Shown here one piece after another: positions 46,510 through 60,804 of a DNA stretch of 64,000 nucleotides. The stretch is from positions 57,753,562 through 57,817,561 of the forward strand of contig NC_134367.1 in the NCBI RefSeq assembly GCF_035582795.1, read 5' to 3'. This DNA comes from Mycteria americana. Its lineage: Eukaryota > Chordata > Aves > Ciconiiformes > Ciconiidae. Position numbers and translations under genes: made by a program. Under the pieces are notes generated by a model. It worked only from the letters and a program-made list of their open reading frames with translations. It ran no database searches and was not told the DNA's origin. Each line of letters opens with the position of its first letter. Position 1 is the first letter of the stretch.

Positions 46510-47512
46510 TCAGTTTCTAAAATAATTTCTTATGCTAGAAGAGTACTTTATTCCACCAAGTTTTCTCCAGATGTTACTGAAGCTAATTCTCAGGAAAAAA
46601 ATTGGTAAGGGTAAAATAAAGGTAAAAAAATCTTGACTCCTGGTGTTCAAATGTATCTGTAAAATCAACCTCCTTTGTAAGATAATTTGTTTGAAGTTAT
46701 GTAAAACCTGGCAGGGAGCCAAGCTTGTTCCAATGGCTGATAATTTCTTTCTCTGGTTATTAGATTTCTGTGTTTGCAATCATTTCTCATTCTCCTAATG
46801 TAATGCCATTTCTTGACAGACCACCCATCATAATTTAATTTTGTCTGCTGGGAAAACTGTGCCAGTCTATTCATCTTCAATGAAGGAGCCATATATCACA
46901 AATTTTTTTAATCCTGATATACAATCAGAATTTATTATCCTGTAGTTCTTAACATATACTATTATAAGAGAATAAGCAGATTTTTTTAAAGATTAGCCAC
47001 TACTCTTTTTTTATTAATCTTTTGACTTTCCTTATAAAATTTGTCCAGGCAGCTGAACAGTATTGCTTTAAATGTGATGTGCAGAATTTGAGTAGATATG
47101 ATAAATCCAAAGACAGGCTAAAACCCTGTTAGCCTGCATTTTGTCAATTTATCTTGCAATACATATATTTGAGAAGTAAAATTCAACCATACTGACTTGC
47201 AAAATCATAACCTAAGTTAAACTTACAAATTGTTCTATAGGATTAAAAAGGTGCATAGAGATCATCTGCTTTGAATTTCTAGACACGTATTGTCTTTCAA
47301 AATGAATGTTACACAAATCAAGACACCATATATGTCTTTATGAAGAATACCTTTTGTTTAGTATGATCATGAGTGTAGGAGTACTAGTAACACAGTTGAG
47401 GGAAAATAATTGCTTCAGTCCTCCCATACTAAATTGAACTGAAGCCTGACGTCACCATTTTCTAAAGTTCTATTACTGGACAACTTACACCAGTTGCATC
47501 ACGGAAAATTCA

Positions 47513-47718
47513 TATCAGATATTAGGAAAAAAATTTCTACCATGAAGATAGTCACATTAGAATAGGTCATCCCGGGAGGTGTGCAGTCTCCATGATTGGA
47601 GATATTCACAACTTGCTTAGGTAACGTCTCTTGTCTAGCATTGAACTTAGGCCTTTTCTGAACTGGTGCTTGGAAAAGATGATATTTTGAGGGACCCTCC
47701 ACATGAACTATTCTATGG
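47513..47718 (+). mobile_element. Old CR1 LINE 3' remnant
   Basis: ATATCAGATATTAGGAAAAA corresponds to the conserved end of ORF2. It is followed by GGGAGGTGTGCAGTCTCCAT, GATTGGAGATATTCACAACT and a decayed 3' UTR ending CTATTCTATGG. Many substitutions, plus strand, old. Confidence 0.78.
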
Positions 47719-50700
47719 CACTCTAATTTTTTAATCACCTTGTGATTTGAGAACATGTTTTAGTGTTTCTTCATATTGTATCAGTCAAATTGCATATCCA
47801 GCTGAAACTTGTATTGTTCAGACTGTTTTCAAACAAGGAATTCAACATCCAGCTCAGCTGTTCAGAATACATCACATTTTATTCAAAGCACTCCAGTCAT
47901 AGGAGCATAATCTTTGTATATATAGACTACTTCTAATATTTGCTTGTTTTGCCTTTCAGATTAAAACTCCATAATAACACTGGATTTACTCTCAAGATTT
48001 TAATCTGAACTCTTAAAGAAGTTTATTGTATAGCATGTACACAGCATCTTTCAATAAACTATCAGGTTAATTTCTGGCTTCTCTTAATTTAGTGGAACTC
48101 AGAGTAAAGCTTTGGCCCTTGCCAGTTACTTCTCAAAACATAGAGGAATGCATATTTTAATTTGTTCTTTCTGATTCTTGAAAACATCCTTTTATGGCCA
48201 TGGGTAGGAAAGACTTCTATGGCTCATAATGATCCATAATTACATTTCTGCCTTGAAGCAACAGCTTCATCCTCAATTTAGCTCCTATCTTGAAGAGTGT
48301 AACTAGATATTTCTATGAGACTACAGTAAAAAATAATGTTTATTATAACTATACATTTATTTGCCTAAAATATTTACATGCCTTTTTGGTTTCTATTTTC
48401 TGCAAATATTCTAATAAAAATGAATGTTAAGCCAATATTGGAGATAATTTGTGGCAAGTGATTTTAATTCATAAATACAAATAGTCCCATTGAAAACCTG
48501 ATTCTCAGAACTTATGCTCAGCATTTAGGAAAATTAAAAAATGTCTTGCAATAAACTGTTATTACAACTTCAAAAAATAGTATCATAAATAATACACAGA
48601 ATTCCCTTAGTGAATTTTGACTAATCCTTATGAAAAAATTGCAATTTCTTAGAATACAATCATAAAGGAAAAGATATGAAAATAATATAATAGGGAACTG
48701 GTTTATTAATCATTCCCTGGCTCAGATCATACTTGGGTAAATATCCATTTAAGTTACTGAGAGCTTTGCCTGAATAAACGCCTGGAAAATTTCTGCAGAA
48801 TACGGCTGCTGAGAACCCTTAAAACAGAATGAAGGCATTGAAGGGAGAAGAGAGAGACAGAATTTCTTGTAAAAGACTTAGGAATAGAGGCCACTGGAAG
48901 ATAGAGACCTCTAGAGATTTGATTTTATTTTTTTATATATACAGCAAAGGGAAGTGGTGAAGAGGAGCTTAATTTTTATGCACATCACTGAAAAATTTTG
49001 CATCCTTTCTGTTTTTAGAAAGTCTATGAATATTTTAAAAATCTGTACCTTGAATTTTGATAACAAAGAGGACAAGGTTCAATTTGGGGTTGAGAGATGA
49101 CGGTTATTACAGTCTCCACTAATTTCACAAAGGAGTCCTGGATAAGTTAAGGAAAAAAGTATTTTCTCTTGAGGACTGAAAACACCCTAGGATCTACTCC
49201 AAGAGCAGACGACACAATGCTGCCAAGCTTTCATGAGTCTCAGGCTTCTGGGGCATGTCAGATCCATGGGTCACGCTTGGTGCCTAAGTATTTCTCTGAA
49301 TCCTGCTCTTTGTTGTTTTAAAAAATGTTACCATAAAGCTCCTAAGGACATTTGTACATGGAGACATTTACAAGAAAATTTATAGCAAAAGAATGTCTTG
49401 TGTAGCTATTCCTATTCCAAAATGATAATAACTTTTTAACAGTTTAGTGTGCACCAGCTGCACACTAAGATACTTTGAAAAAAATTGTTTACAGCAAGAC
49501 AGGTGTGCCAGCAAAATGGAAAAACCTTTACCAGCTAGTAAAAATGTTTCAAGATCATTATCCTTCTATATACCTTCTAGCAGAAAAAAAAAGCCTGCTC
49601 CAAGCTGAAGAGGAAAAACAGGTTTCCCCATCACACCTACGAACATAACTGTTCATTTTCTTGCCTTGCCTTGCCTTCTCCTTCCTCTTCCATTTGAACT
49701 TCCTTTTCCCCTTCCTGTTCCTTTTTTCCTGTTGTAACCAAGGACTTTGTGTTCTTATCCTCTACACGGAGAAAGCTTTCTACATATCAAACATACTTAC
49801 CTTACTTTTGTGCAGCACGAATAAAGCAGAATTTTAGTTTTGGGGTGGGATTTTTTTTGTTGTTCTCCAGTGATTAATTTTAATTAATCCTATTTCGGTC
49901 TTTTCCCGTATCCCCTTTTACAGGCAGAGTTCAACTCTTCAGCACATTTGTTTTAATGTCAGTGTAAAATCTCAACTTGACAGGGTAGCAATTTTTGAGT
50001 ATGCTGGGGTACACTGAAGCTAGTCTCGAACCTTTTCCATTACAGAGCACCAACTGCCTGTAATATTTCATTAAGCAGTGAAAGGCTACAATAGTTATTT
50101 TAACTGACACCTCAGCTCTTTTTTTTGCTGATCTTTAAAAGTCCTTATGCTTTCCCCAAAATGTAAATCTCTGGCTCTACCATATCTTTTTCTTCATCTG
50201 ATAGAGGAAAATTAGATTTTTTTTTTTATTAAGTGACAATGCACTTAGATTCAAAAGAATTTTAATTTCTCTTATATTAGACCTCTATATATCTTTCAAA
50301 CATTCTCTCATGAATACTTCTCTGTCTTCCTATATCCCACTGTTTTGAGGGAGAGAACATTTGAAAAAGATAACCATATTTTAATTTTGATGTAGTTCTT
50401 CTGCCAAGTCAGCTCTACTTGCTGATACATTTTTTTGTTGAGCTCCTTTCAACACTTCATTGAGGCAAGCTCAACTCTTTCATTTAAGGCAAGAGTGAAG
50501 CTAGACTTACTGAAGAACACAAGTCTGTGTGACAAGTGTTTTGCATGTCCTGCCTCCCCTGCTTAGTTGATATGTCTGTGATATATCCAAATTCTTTAGA
50601 CCTGTGGTCTGTTATCATCAGTAGAATGAGGTAGAAAAAGGAAAAGCAATAACCAGGAACACATAAAGAAACCTTTTTCTAGTGGAAAGGTATATGAAAG

Positions 50701-53700
50701 GAGAAAGTGGGAGGGACAAATTAACCCAGTAAATATATAAACATTAATAGGTATAATAACAGTTTGATACTAATGTCAAAGTTTTTGTAGATACATAGTT
50801 AAATGGGGAGATAAAATCATAAATTGAGTGAGTGTACATGCATCTTGGGATGTACAAGGTAAAACTTACAGTGCACTTGTCACTTATTCTTTCATCTATA
50901 TGCTATAATTACATTGTTTATAATATACATTGCTGAGACTAATTCATATAGGAAGTAATATCTTTCAAAAGAGCAACAGTAATGCACTTAAAACATTTTC
51001 AAGCACTAACTTCATTAGTCATAGTGTTGTTGGGAATCCTAGAACATGCAGTTTTCCTCTTGTTCATGTTTTGTTTTTATTTTGATTATTGATTGCTAAA
51101 TCAGGTAGGTTGCTTGTTCCTTGCTGTTTCTGGCACTGAACCAATGTGAGTCAGCACATGTTAATACCGGAGAATTTATGTCCCATCAGAAAAACCCAGA
51201 AATGCTACCAACTCCAAGTGAAGCTTATCTCTATGGATTTAATAGGCAAACTCGTTCCAGGTATTTTCATAAACATACGCTTTCAGGCTTTTTTTTTGGA
51301 TATAGAAATGTGTAGTGAGAGATTAAAAAAACCCGAATTACTGTAGATGCCATCATAAGCTTCAAGAATAGAATTAAGCTCTTTTATATCTGAGAATGCA
51401 CTTATTACCATTTTAACATAAGAAGCCTTTTAAGAATTTTTTTTTATTTGAATTTGGAGACTTTAAGGATCTAATGAAGCATATATTTAATTGGATTAAA
51501 TTTTTACTTGAGAAGTTATGGCCTGTTTAAAATGAGCTGCATTATCGTCATATTAGGTAGGGACCACAAGAGCAAGATTTATTGTAATTTGCATTTTTTA
51601 CCTTAAAACAAACTAAGATGAGGAAGTCCACCAGAAGATAAAATGAGATATCATGGGAACTTGTAAGCATTTCATATTAAAACAGTTTGAATAAATTATA
51701 AAGATAGTCTGTTCCAGTCCCAGCTGACTTCAAATCAGGCTCAGCCTATTGCTTCTAATACCCAATTTCTATATTTCCAAGTATTAACAAAACAAATGAA
51801 CAGGACCATTAGGGCTGGGAGTATTCTTTTTATCCTTCACTTACATGATGATATCCTTTTCCTTATATTTCCACAATGTCAGGAGACATCAGCTTAAAAT
51901 GAGGTCCCCATTATGATAGACACCTCACAAGAAAATTAGGAGAGAGAATCCCTGACTTAAAAAACACACAGGAGAAAGAATCCCCTTGGGTATGTGACAG
52001 ATCTTGGAAGAGGACACTTAGAGCACTAATCCTACAGGAAAACAAGTCTCATTCCTGCATTAACTTCTACTGAGTTCAGATGCAGATGTTGTTTAACCAC
52101 TCAGGACCTACTGTAGGATCAATATATTAGTGGTTTTCCTTGAGTAAACAGTTTGGCATTAGCACACTTGCACTTAAACTCAAGTCTATTATATCTCAGA
52201 GTAGTGATGTAAACACAAAACCATTGCTAAGCTCTCCATCACTCTCATGAGAGCTTACATGTATCTCAGTTCCTGGAAAATACAACAAACCCCAAACATT
52301 TTCCGTACACCTTTCCTCTACAATTGAGTTTTGCCTTGAAGAGAAGGATCCTAAGTACTGAATAGTTTGCAAACAACAGAAGGATTTAGGCATCAAATGA
52401 TGCCAAAAGTAAGTAAGGCATTCACTACCCAGAGAGAGACTGGATTTAACACAGATTTTTTTCCTTCAGTGTCTCCTTATTGGCCCTTTTCTAACAGCTT
52501 CCTGTTCTGCTTTCTAGCTTTTGAGAAGGGTTTTTTCAGGTAAATAATTTTCCCCCTGAACTGTACAAGGAAACAGGTGCTGTAATGTTGCAGTTTTCAG
52601 TAACTACTTTCTGTCTTAGCCATCACTGTAAGTGTGGTCAGATTCTCAAACATGTGACATTGGTTGAGCTTCTTTTAGTTTGTTTTGCTCTATATTTTTG
52701 CCTGGTTTTGTTGGAAAAAAAAATATTTTTTTTCCCATTGATGACTTTCAGTAAACTTTTAATTATAAATCTTTTTTCCTTGGTTTCTGACTGTCTTAGA
52801 AATTCAAACTAATCTGTAGACTTCCCAGGTGCTCAGATGGCCTGAGGTACCTTCCATTTCAGAAAATCTTCCCAGTGATTTAGACAAGAATTTTGTCAAA
52901 AACAATATTTGTAATTAGTCTTTAACTAGTAAATCTTTATGTGCCACCTAGAATTCTAAATCCAACCCCCTCCCTAGATTTAAATGCAGATGACATTAAT
53001 TTTTGTCTTTGGAGGCCTGATCCAATTTCCTCTTAAATTTTTGACATCTCTTCCACTAGTTTTAGGAGAGCTATAATAAATCCACTGTCTGGAGTTAGCC
53101 TGTAATTGTAAACAGACTTCTCCACTTGCCATAGTCAGTACATTAATTTTAACTATTCAAAGTCTGAAGGTAAAACTCTTACATTAAAGTTCATAAATGT
53201 AAACTTAACTGCTCAAATTACTGTAGCTCTACTGGCTTCCAGGTGAACATGTGACATACAGTACTGTTAAAGCAATGATAATTGCTAGGGACAGGTGAAT
53301 TAATGTGCCTAATCTACAGTAATCTTAAACACTTTGGATTTGCAAGTTTGTCTTGAACATCATTATCTTGACATTCCGTATACGAAATCCTTGAAAGGCA
53401 CAACAGCTAAGAAAAAGTCCAATTGAAATAAAACCTAGTTTGACAGATAGTGTAGGGGACTGCAAAATGAGAGGTAGAAAATGCAGGAGAGAAGATGTCT
53501 TGTTAAAAAAATAACCTGCTTGAAGTAAAGCATTTTAGAGTTCTCAGCTGAGGAGACAAGACAGTATATACATTCTTTAAGTAAAGGTTGTATTTAATTG
53601 CTTCACTGAGTCAGGACTAATGTCTGTAGGACATGTGTATTTTATTGGTCTAGTTGAGATCAACTGTGATTTGGCTATGATTTAAGGATTTTTTAAAATC

Positions 53701-55081
53701 CTCTTTGCTGAGGTAGATTTCAGTTAAATATGCATCTCAGGAACTCAATGGATGTATGCATATATAACATTGTCGAACAAAATTCAGATTTAATATACTG
53801 CAGAATATGATTTGCAAAGGCAAATGCAGAAGTAGGAAGGGCTTTGAATAAAAAGCAGCAATGTGTTTTAAGTCTGTAGGGTAAGTAATTTACCCAAGAT
53901 TTCTAGCTTTCCAATACAACCCTGCACTTAGTCCTACCTTCAGGACGTCACATATACCAATCTTCTAAAAAAGGACATTGGAAAATATGATGTTTACACT
54001 GTGTGTTAAGTTGATGGCAGAATTCTTTGTCCTCTCTTCTGCTTGCATGGTTAGAAGTTTACGTCTGGGCCTTGAATCTGGCAAACCCAACTAGCATTTG
54101 TACCTCAAGTCTATATGCTGGGTAACCTTGCCTGAGGAGAGCAGCCTACCCTCCTTTTTCAGCTAAAATAGACAACTTTCAAATGGTTTCTTTAGTTCTC
54201 TGCTGCTCCACCTGCCTTTACTCACAGACAACAGGATTCCTCAACCTTATCAGTCTCACTTCACAAGATATTTAATTACTATTCAAGTAGCAAAACCAAA
54301 GCACCTAGTCTCTTCAGTGTTTCAAAATTATTTATTTTCAGAAAGTAACTGACAATTGCCTCACTTCGGTCATGCAAAAGGTAATGAAATTTACCAGTCA
54401 TGAGTGCTAACGTGCACTGTCCACACTACACAAAAAGTTATTGGCAATCATTGCAGAAGCAAAACCACAGAACTAAAATACTCATATCCACCCCAGTTAC
54501 TTCAATAGCAGTCATGGTTTGCTCATCCCTCCCACTCCTGACTGTAGAGTCTTTTCTAAGTCTGGAAAAGATTTAGTCCTCAGGTTGTGTTTGCTTCCCA
54601 TGGTTCCTTAGCCTTACAGATCTAAAAATCCTCAATGTTATGAACTACTATGTGTATTTACTACTTGTGTTTATGTTCAGCTGTTATCCAACAATAATCC
54701 ATTTTCCCATTTTTTAACAAATTCACTCTACCTGTGCCATGCTCACAGTAAATTCCTTTTCTTTTTTTTTTTTGTCACTCCTAATATGCAAATAAATTCA
54801 TGCCTGAATGCACTGTCAGGATAACCATTTTCTTCTTATTACTGAGTGACTGCTGCACTTATTGTTAGGGAGGGTGACACAGCTGGCATCCTCTGGCCCT
54901 GAGCAGTGTCCATTCATCATCACTCACACTGGTCCTTGCACAGTGCCATAGCAAAAGAAGTCGTTCATAATAAAAATATTTCTGAAAAAAAAAAAAAAAT
55001 TAAAAATCTGAAGAATGTAAAAGGTGATGAATTTATTTCTACTGAGACAAAATAGAGGTAGATGGAAGTAATCACACAAAG
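47719..55081. other. 7.4 kb repeat-poor non-coding stretch, no gene seen
   Basis: No element or gene recognised. A short CCTTG run lies at about 49661-49678, a T-rich run near 50217-50227, a T11 run near 54762-54772 and an A14 run near 54986-54999. Very AT-rich throughout. Confidence 0.5.
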
Positions 55082-56140
55082 TGTTAAGGGATGTTAAGAG
55101 TGGTCACCACTTCCAGCAGCTTGTAGCCTGGGAATCCCTCCTGCCTAGCTGCTGGAGCCCAGCCCATAATACCTGGGGACCTGGGGTCTCCATCCCACAG
55201 TGATGGATGTCTCTGCTGCTTTCCTCTTTGCAGGTTCTGCTGGTAGCGAGGCTGAGCACGTGTCCCAGAGACATACACACACACACACACACACAGAGCT
55301 GGCACGGACATGGCTGGCTACCCAGACCCCCACTCACTCCAGTGGCTGACACCACAGGCCAAGGAGGTCTATACCCTGACTCTCACTCCAGTCGCTGCCT
55401 CAGTATCCAGTCACACCAGTCTCCCCAGTAGCAGGCACTTAGTCCTTACAGTGTACACACAGAGGATAGAGAGTGAGATTACACAGAGGTAGTCATGAAA
55501 GGATTTAACAGGAAAGTAGTACAGACTGCAGTGATCAGGCTGAGGGCTCAGCCAGACAAATGTACTGACCGGCCACATTTACATGCGACTTTTATACACT
55601 TTTCTGTGTCTTCCCCCATTATTCCTACATGATCCCCTTCCCCTGCATATTCCTTCATCAGCTTACATAGTCCCACTGTCCACCCCCTCAGATATCAGGG
55701 CCCCCCACGTTTGCATCCTTATCAGTTGCAAGGCATGGGTTTGCCTGCATTTTCTTGATAGCCCGTTAATTAGTGTGACTGCTGAGGTTTGTTTATTCTC
55801 ATTTTGTCCACTATGTTTTTCTGCCAGGTTTGTGTCTCTCTATGTTTTGTTCATTGCCTTCCCCTTTTCCTTTCCATCCCATTTTGACAAGTACCTTGAG
55901 TAGATAATCTTACTGAAATCAACATTCTCACATTGCATATACCCTTATAAATTACTGTGACTGACCAAGTTTAGTTCTTATTACTGCCTCCCTTATCGTT
56001 TGTCGGTCAGGTTTCTTCCTCTGTATGTTTTGTTTGTCACTTCGCACCTTTTCTTATCAACCCTTTTTACACCAGAAAGGTCTTTGACGAGGTACCCTTA
56101 ACGAAGCAGATGCTCTCTCCTTCCCCATACCCTTCCAGAA
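55082..56140. repeat. Unassigned LTR-like dispersed repeat, with internal duplication
   Basis: About 1 kb that differs from its surroundings: less AT-rich up to 55700, then pyrimidine-rich. It holds an (AC)10 run at 55275-55294. Two related blocks start near 55765 and 55947 (shared GTGACTG, CAGGTTT and TATGTTTTGTT landmarks) with a period of about 181 bp, so part is an old tandem duplication. The layout suggests an LTR or other element in unknown orientation, but no TG...CA ends, poly(A) signal order or internal genes could be fixed. Assignment is a guess. The short open frames around the AC run are repeat by-products. Confidence 0.4.
55275..55294 (+). repeat. (AC)10 microsatellite
   Basis: Ten AC dinucleotides in a row, preceded by an imperfect ACAT. 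Confidence 0.95.
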
Positions 56141-57444
56141 ACTGCTACACACATCTTACTTTGGAGTGACAGAGTACCGAAATCAAATCAATTAACTAGC
56201 AAGGCATCTCCCAGATAAGAGCAGTCCCTTAAAATGTAGCGTAAACCACTAGGATTACAAACAAAATCTCCAATAAGGAAGTGAATTGGCTTTTATTAGC
56301 TATAAATGTAACTAGGATGTCACCTAGATATTTGCTTCTTATATGAGCTGTCTCAGTCACTGCAGATGTCTTCGCTCCCTGCTTTTCAATAGCCTCCATT
56401 CTTCACCACAGTGCACTTCTTTTTGAGTTCTATAGCTGAGGACTACGGCTTAAAACTAACACGGATTGTATGATGCCCTATTGTAAATGCCGTGGGAGCC
56501 CATGCTTATCTTGTGCTTTAGTGTTTTGTCTCACAAGTCAATCTGTTCTGATTATTATCTTCATTGTAAGAAAGAGATTTCTCTCTCTCTTTCTCTCCCT
56601 CTCTCCCTTTTCCTTTTTTATGGTGCCCATTTCAAATTTCTGAGGGTATGTCTGTCTACAAATAATATATAGAATCTATCCATACAGTTCTTTTTGTCTG
56701 TATTTGTAAAAAAAATCATCAAGGGTGACTAAATCTTTCTATCCTACTGTTGAGAATACTGAAGTTCAGAAAATTTTGTAAGTCAGTCACCTAAAATCAT
56801 GCATCCATCCAATTCCAAATCTAGTGATCTTCCACTGAATTTTTTGTCTCACCACTTGTGGACTACAGAAGGTAAAGAGGTCTTTTTCTTCTTGAAAATA
56901 ATTTCATCCTTACATGATTTTATACTTACTGGGTCAGATTTCCAATATTCTTATTTTATTATGTTATGCTTTCACTTTCTCTGGGAAAATTTAATCTTTA
57001 GTGTAAAACCACAGACTACATAGTTATGTTAGTGATCAACTTGATCCATTGTGTATCTTGTTTGGTTTTTTTCGTATTGGTACTTTTCATTTTGAATATT
57101 TAATACATCTTTTAAATTTGTTTTCCTTCCATTTGCCTTTCTGATCTTTGTTCTTCTCGTTGATATCTTCTCTTTTACATTAGGTTATTTTTTTTATTTG
57201 CTTATTTGTTTGTTTGCTTTTTCCTCACTTCTCCTATCACTTTACCTTGTCATTAGACAAGGTAAAGTCTTAAAAAATTATTTTCTCTTTTCTGAATCTT
57301 CCCTGTACAGTATGAATTCTCAGGCCTTGCTAGCACTATTTGATCTATTCTCCATATCATTGACACACTCACTGTTACTTACCTATTCTTCCTAAAGTGT
57401 GATTTTAGGAAAATGATGTATAGGATATGACTTTGGCTTGGGAG
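56141..57444. other. Non-coding, nothing recognised
   Basis: No gene or element seen. A CT-rich low-complexity stretch lies at about 56577-56614. Confidence 0.5.
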
Positions 57445-57675
57445 GTTCAATTTTGGCTTTAGGAATTACTTTTCCACCAGGAGGTTAGTGCAGCAGTGAA
57501 ACAGGTTGACTAGCGAAGTGGTGAATCTTTCATCTTTGGAAGTTTTTGATGCTCAGCTAGACAAAACCAGGAGTGACCTGACCTACTGTTGGCAATAGTC
57601 CTACTTTGAGTGGGAAGGCTGGGCTTAATGATCTGAAGAGGTCTCCTCCAATCAACTTTTCTACAATTTTATGCA
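57445..57675 (+). mobile_element. Old CR1 LINE 3' remnant
   Basis: AAACAGGTTGACTAGCGAAG, TGGAAGTTTTTGATGCTCAG, GACCTGACCTACTGTTGGCA and AGGTCTCCTCCAATCAAC follow the order of the CR1 ORF2 end and 3' UTR. A decayed tail (TTTTCTACAATTTTATGC) follows. Plus strand, diverged. Confidence 0.8.
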
Positions 57676-60600
57676 GTCTCAGGTTGAGAACCAGAACCAC
57701 TGAAGGCCAGTGGGTGCTGAACCCTGACTGCACACAATGCTGCTGCCAGGAATTGTGTGGGTATTATTTGCAGGAAGCAAAAATCATCCTCTCCTATGCA
57801 AATGGTGCTGATACTGCAAATATAAAAAGATAAAAACAACTCCCTAAACTCATTTATGCCTATAGCATTCTACAGTTGATTTTTAGAACCACAGTTGAAT
57901 GGGGGTGAAGTGAGAGAGGAGAACAAGTTGCTTAAATAATTTATTCCCACTAACCTAGAAAATATTTTGCTTTCTCCCCAGTTTCTCCATTCCCTTGTGT
58001 CCCAATACAGAATGTTCTATTCGGTCTCAAAGTCATTCAGTAGTTTAGGTGCAGAAATGTCCTCACTAATTGTTCCTTTTACTTCAGTACTTTTGAATTG
58101 ACATTCATTCTGAACATAATTGAAAATCCTCCATAGAAAAGCAGTTTGAGCTACACAGTAATTTAATGAACATATAGATCTAATATCCCATCCCGGTCCC
58201 ACTTTGTTGACATGTTTAAACTACAACCCCTGCCTCTTTTTTCCCTTCTTCTTTCTTTTTTATTTTTTTAAAACAAGAAGGAAGCATGTCCTTAGGAGTT
58301 AGACTAGATCCTCATTTCACTGTGACACCTCCTTTAAAACTACAGCCTGTTCAGCCCATGGTAACAAAATAGTAGGTAAATGGGTAATAGAATCTGGAGA
58401 AGCAGTTATCAGCACAAACTTATGCATTAAAAAGAAACACAAAATGTGTTTGAATATCTTTTTTTTTTTGTCGTCCTTTCAGCTCTAAATCTGAGGCCCT
58501 GTTTTGAAGTTAAGAGCAACAATCCTTCCTGTTCCTGAACCCCAGTTCTTTGAAATGTTAGTATGCACACCTAACTTTGGTTTTTGAATAATTGCTCTGA
58601 CTTTTCGTGATCTTTTTGATATTATCAAATGGCATATTCTTAATGCCTGGATACAGAGGAAGGCAAGCTTCATTTACTTGCAGACTGGAACTTTTACACA
58701 GCATCTATATCACATAGCATTTACATCTGCAGGAAACTTTACTGAAGAGGACAGTGCATTAGGCATAACAATTATCTTAATATGATATTCCCCCAGTAGT
58801 ACTGTTTCAGAGAGAGCAGAAAAAAGAAGTGAGGTAGCAGGAGAACTATACTTTGCTCTGGAAAACGCTGACAGCTGATAAAGTGTCATCTCAAAGCTGC
58901 CTCAAATCGACTACTCTATGAGGTTATAACTGCCAACTAGATCTTAGCATTACTACAATGAAAGAGAAATAATAATTCATTTTAAATACTAGTAAAGTGC
59001 GTCTGTCAAAGCTGTAGATGGCAGTGCCATATTCTATATCAGAGAACCTTTGACAAAATGAGAAAAGGACTCTGATTTGTCAAGAAATAAACTTACTTTA
59101 TTTATTCACAGCTGGTTGATATAAAACTTCTTCTTCGTTCCTACTGTGGAAAAACGATGAAGCCTCCAAAAATCAGGAATATTTCAAGTCTAGTGAAGAG
59201 AAGTAAGGAATACATCTGATACTACTGATAATAAGTCAAATTGTTGACATATGATACTTCATAGGTTTCAAAGGACATTTTACATTTTAGGAGAAGAAAT
59301 CTCTGTGGATATCTAGAACAAGGCTATTTGCTGAACATAAGTATAAATCTAGAGTGAATATGTATACTTCACCTCATAATTTCACTGGATAGACTACAGG
59401 GAAAGAGTCTACATGGAAAAAAAATATTTATATGCAGCTGTTAATACTTCACCGTGGTTAGAAACTGCTCCATGCTCAAGGTGCCTGCAAACATTTGCTA
59501 TATATCATAGAATACAAAAAGCTGTGAATATAAAAGGATCTTTGCAACAAGGCATCGGAAAAGCATTGTAACTAAATACTTGTTCATGCCAACTTTACAT
59601 AGCTGAACATGGTTTGACGTAAGTGGAGTTACTCCCAATCAATGTCGTTCTAAGCAAGAGATCAATCAGGTGTTATAATTTTGAAGAGAAAATGACTTTT
59701 TTTCACTTTAAAATACCATGACTGACACTATACTACTATAATGTTCAACTTTATTAAACAAACAAATAATAAAACCCACTCTGCTGTTTGCTTTTTTTTT
59801 TTTTTAATGGGTGCCATACCATATTTTGCTTAAAAAAACCCTCCTTGTATACAAGAAAATCAGGACTTTTGTAGTACTGACAGAGCAGTACTATCTATCT
59901 GAATACTTGATCCATAGTGCCTGGGTTTTAACTACGCAATAGGACTGTGCCAAAGAACTTAAAGGATTTTGATCTGAAGCTATTATAGATACCCTGGACA
60001 CCTCTTTTAAATCTAGTGAAGCCAGTCAAGCAGATAAAAGGAGATAACTGGAAGTTTAGTGTGAATGATCTGGTTATGAATGCAATGTTTTTCACACATC
60101 ATAGCTTATTCCAGCTGCATTCCCTACAGGATACCACATAATTCAGAGTCAAAAGCTCTAACGTACATTTGATCAATTTTAGTTTGTCACTTGGAGGAAA
60201 AGCTGTCAAAGTGCCATTAAACTAAGTTTCTCTTTATTCTAAAGTACAAAAAAGTAACACTTCAAATAATATGAGTATCAGGCAAAGTGAACTTATACCA
60301 TAATAGGGAGTGATGTACGTAAAGCACCCCCAAGTACAGGTAATTGCAATGGGACAAACCCAGGGTTGAGGAGCCCCTGACACTCCCAGCGGCCTGACCC
60401 CAGGGAGCTGCTGGACCTTGCTGAGCTCTAACAAGTCCTCATGGTAGGGCACCATGCTTTCTCCATGTCTGAAATACAGTTAATTTTCAGTAAGTCCTGT
60501 TTTTATATGCATCTGGTTACCTCAGATGTTATTAACTGACTAGGTGCTTTGTGAATTACAAATTTGTTAAAATCTAACCTGGCCTGACCTTGGTTTGAAT

Positions 60601-60804
60601 GGCGAAACTGAGAAGAGTTTCCTAGTGCATGAAGTGTTGGCCCATGGTGGGACATGGTCAGAGACAGCTCAGACATCTGACCAAAGATCAGCCAGGGCAG
60701 GGAAGGTAGCCAATCCAGGAGGTCCATCCCCTGGGCAGAACCATGGAGGCAAACTTGTCTGTCCTTCAAGTTACAGCCAAGCTGGAGACATGGGAACCAG
60801 GAAA
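57676..60804. other. 3.1 kb non-coding, no gene seen
   Basis: No element assigned. A short less AT-rich patch at about 60330-60470 has a 73-codon minus-strand frame (60234-60455) of unusual Pro/Gly/Cys content with no recognised family. The stretch from about 60590 to 60800 may be further decayed CR1 but is not clear. Confidence 0.45.

Larger units (their letters stand above)
40039..47512. other. 7.5 kb repeat-poor non-coding stretch, no gene seen
   Basis: No CR1, LTR or coding region recognised apart from the small sites listed separately. The longest frame is 137 codons on the minus strand (44238-44651), with no motif. Absence of insertions over such a length could reflect constraint or merely chance. 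Confidence 0.5.

Noticed and set aside
55207..55492. Short open frames around the AC microsatellite
   Set aside because: Low-complexity translation without motifs, inside an unassigned repeat.
60234..60455. 73-codon minus-strand frame with Pro/Gly/Cys-rich content
   Set aside because: No recognisable family and no exon signals. Left as unassigned sequence.
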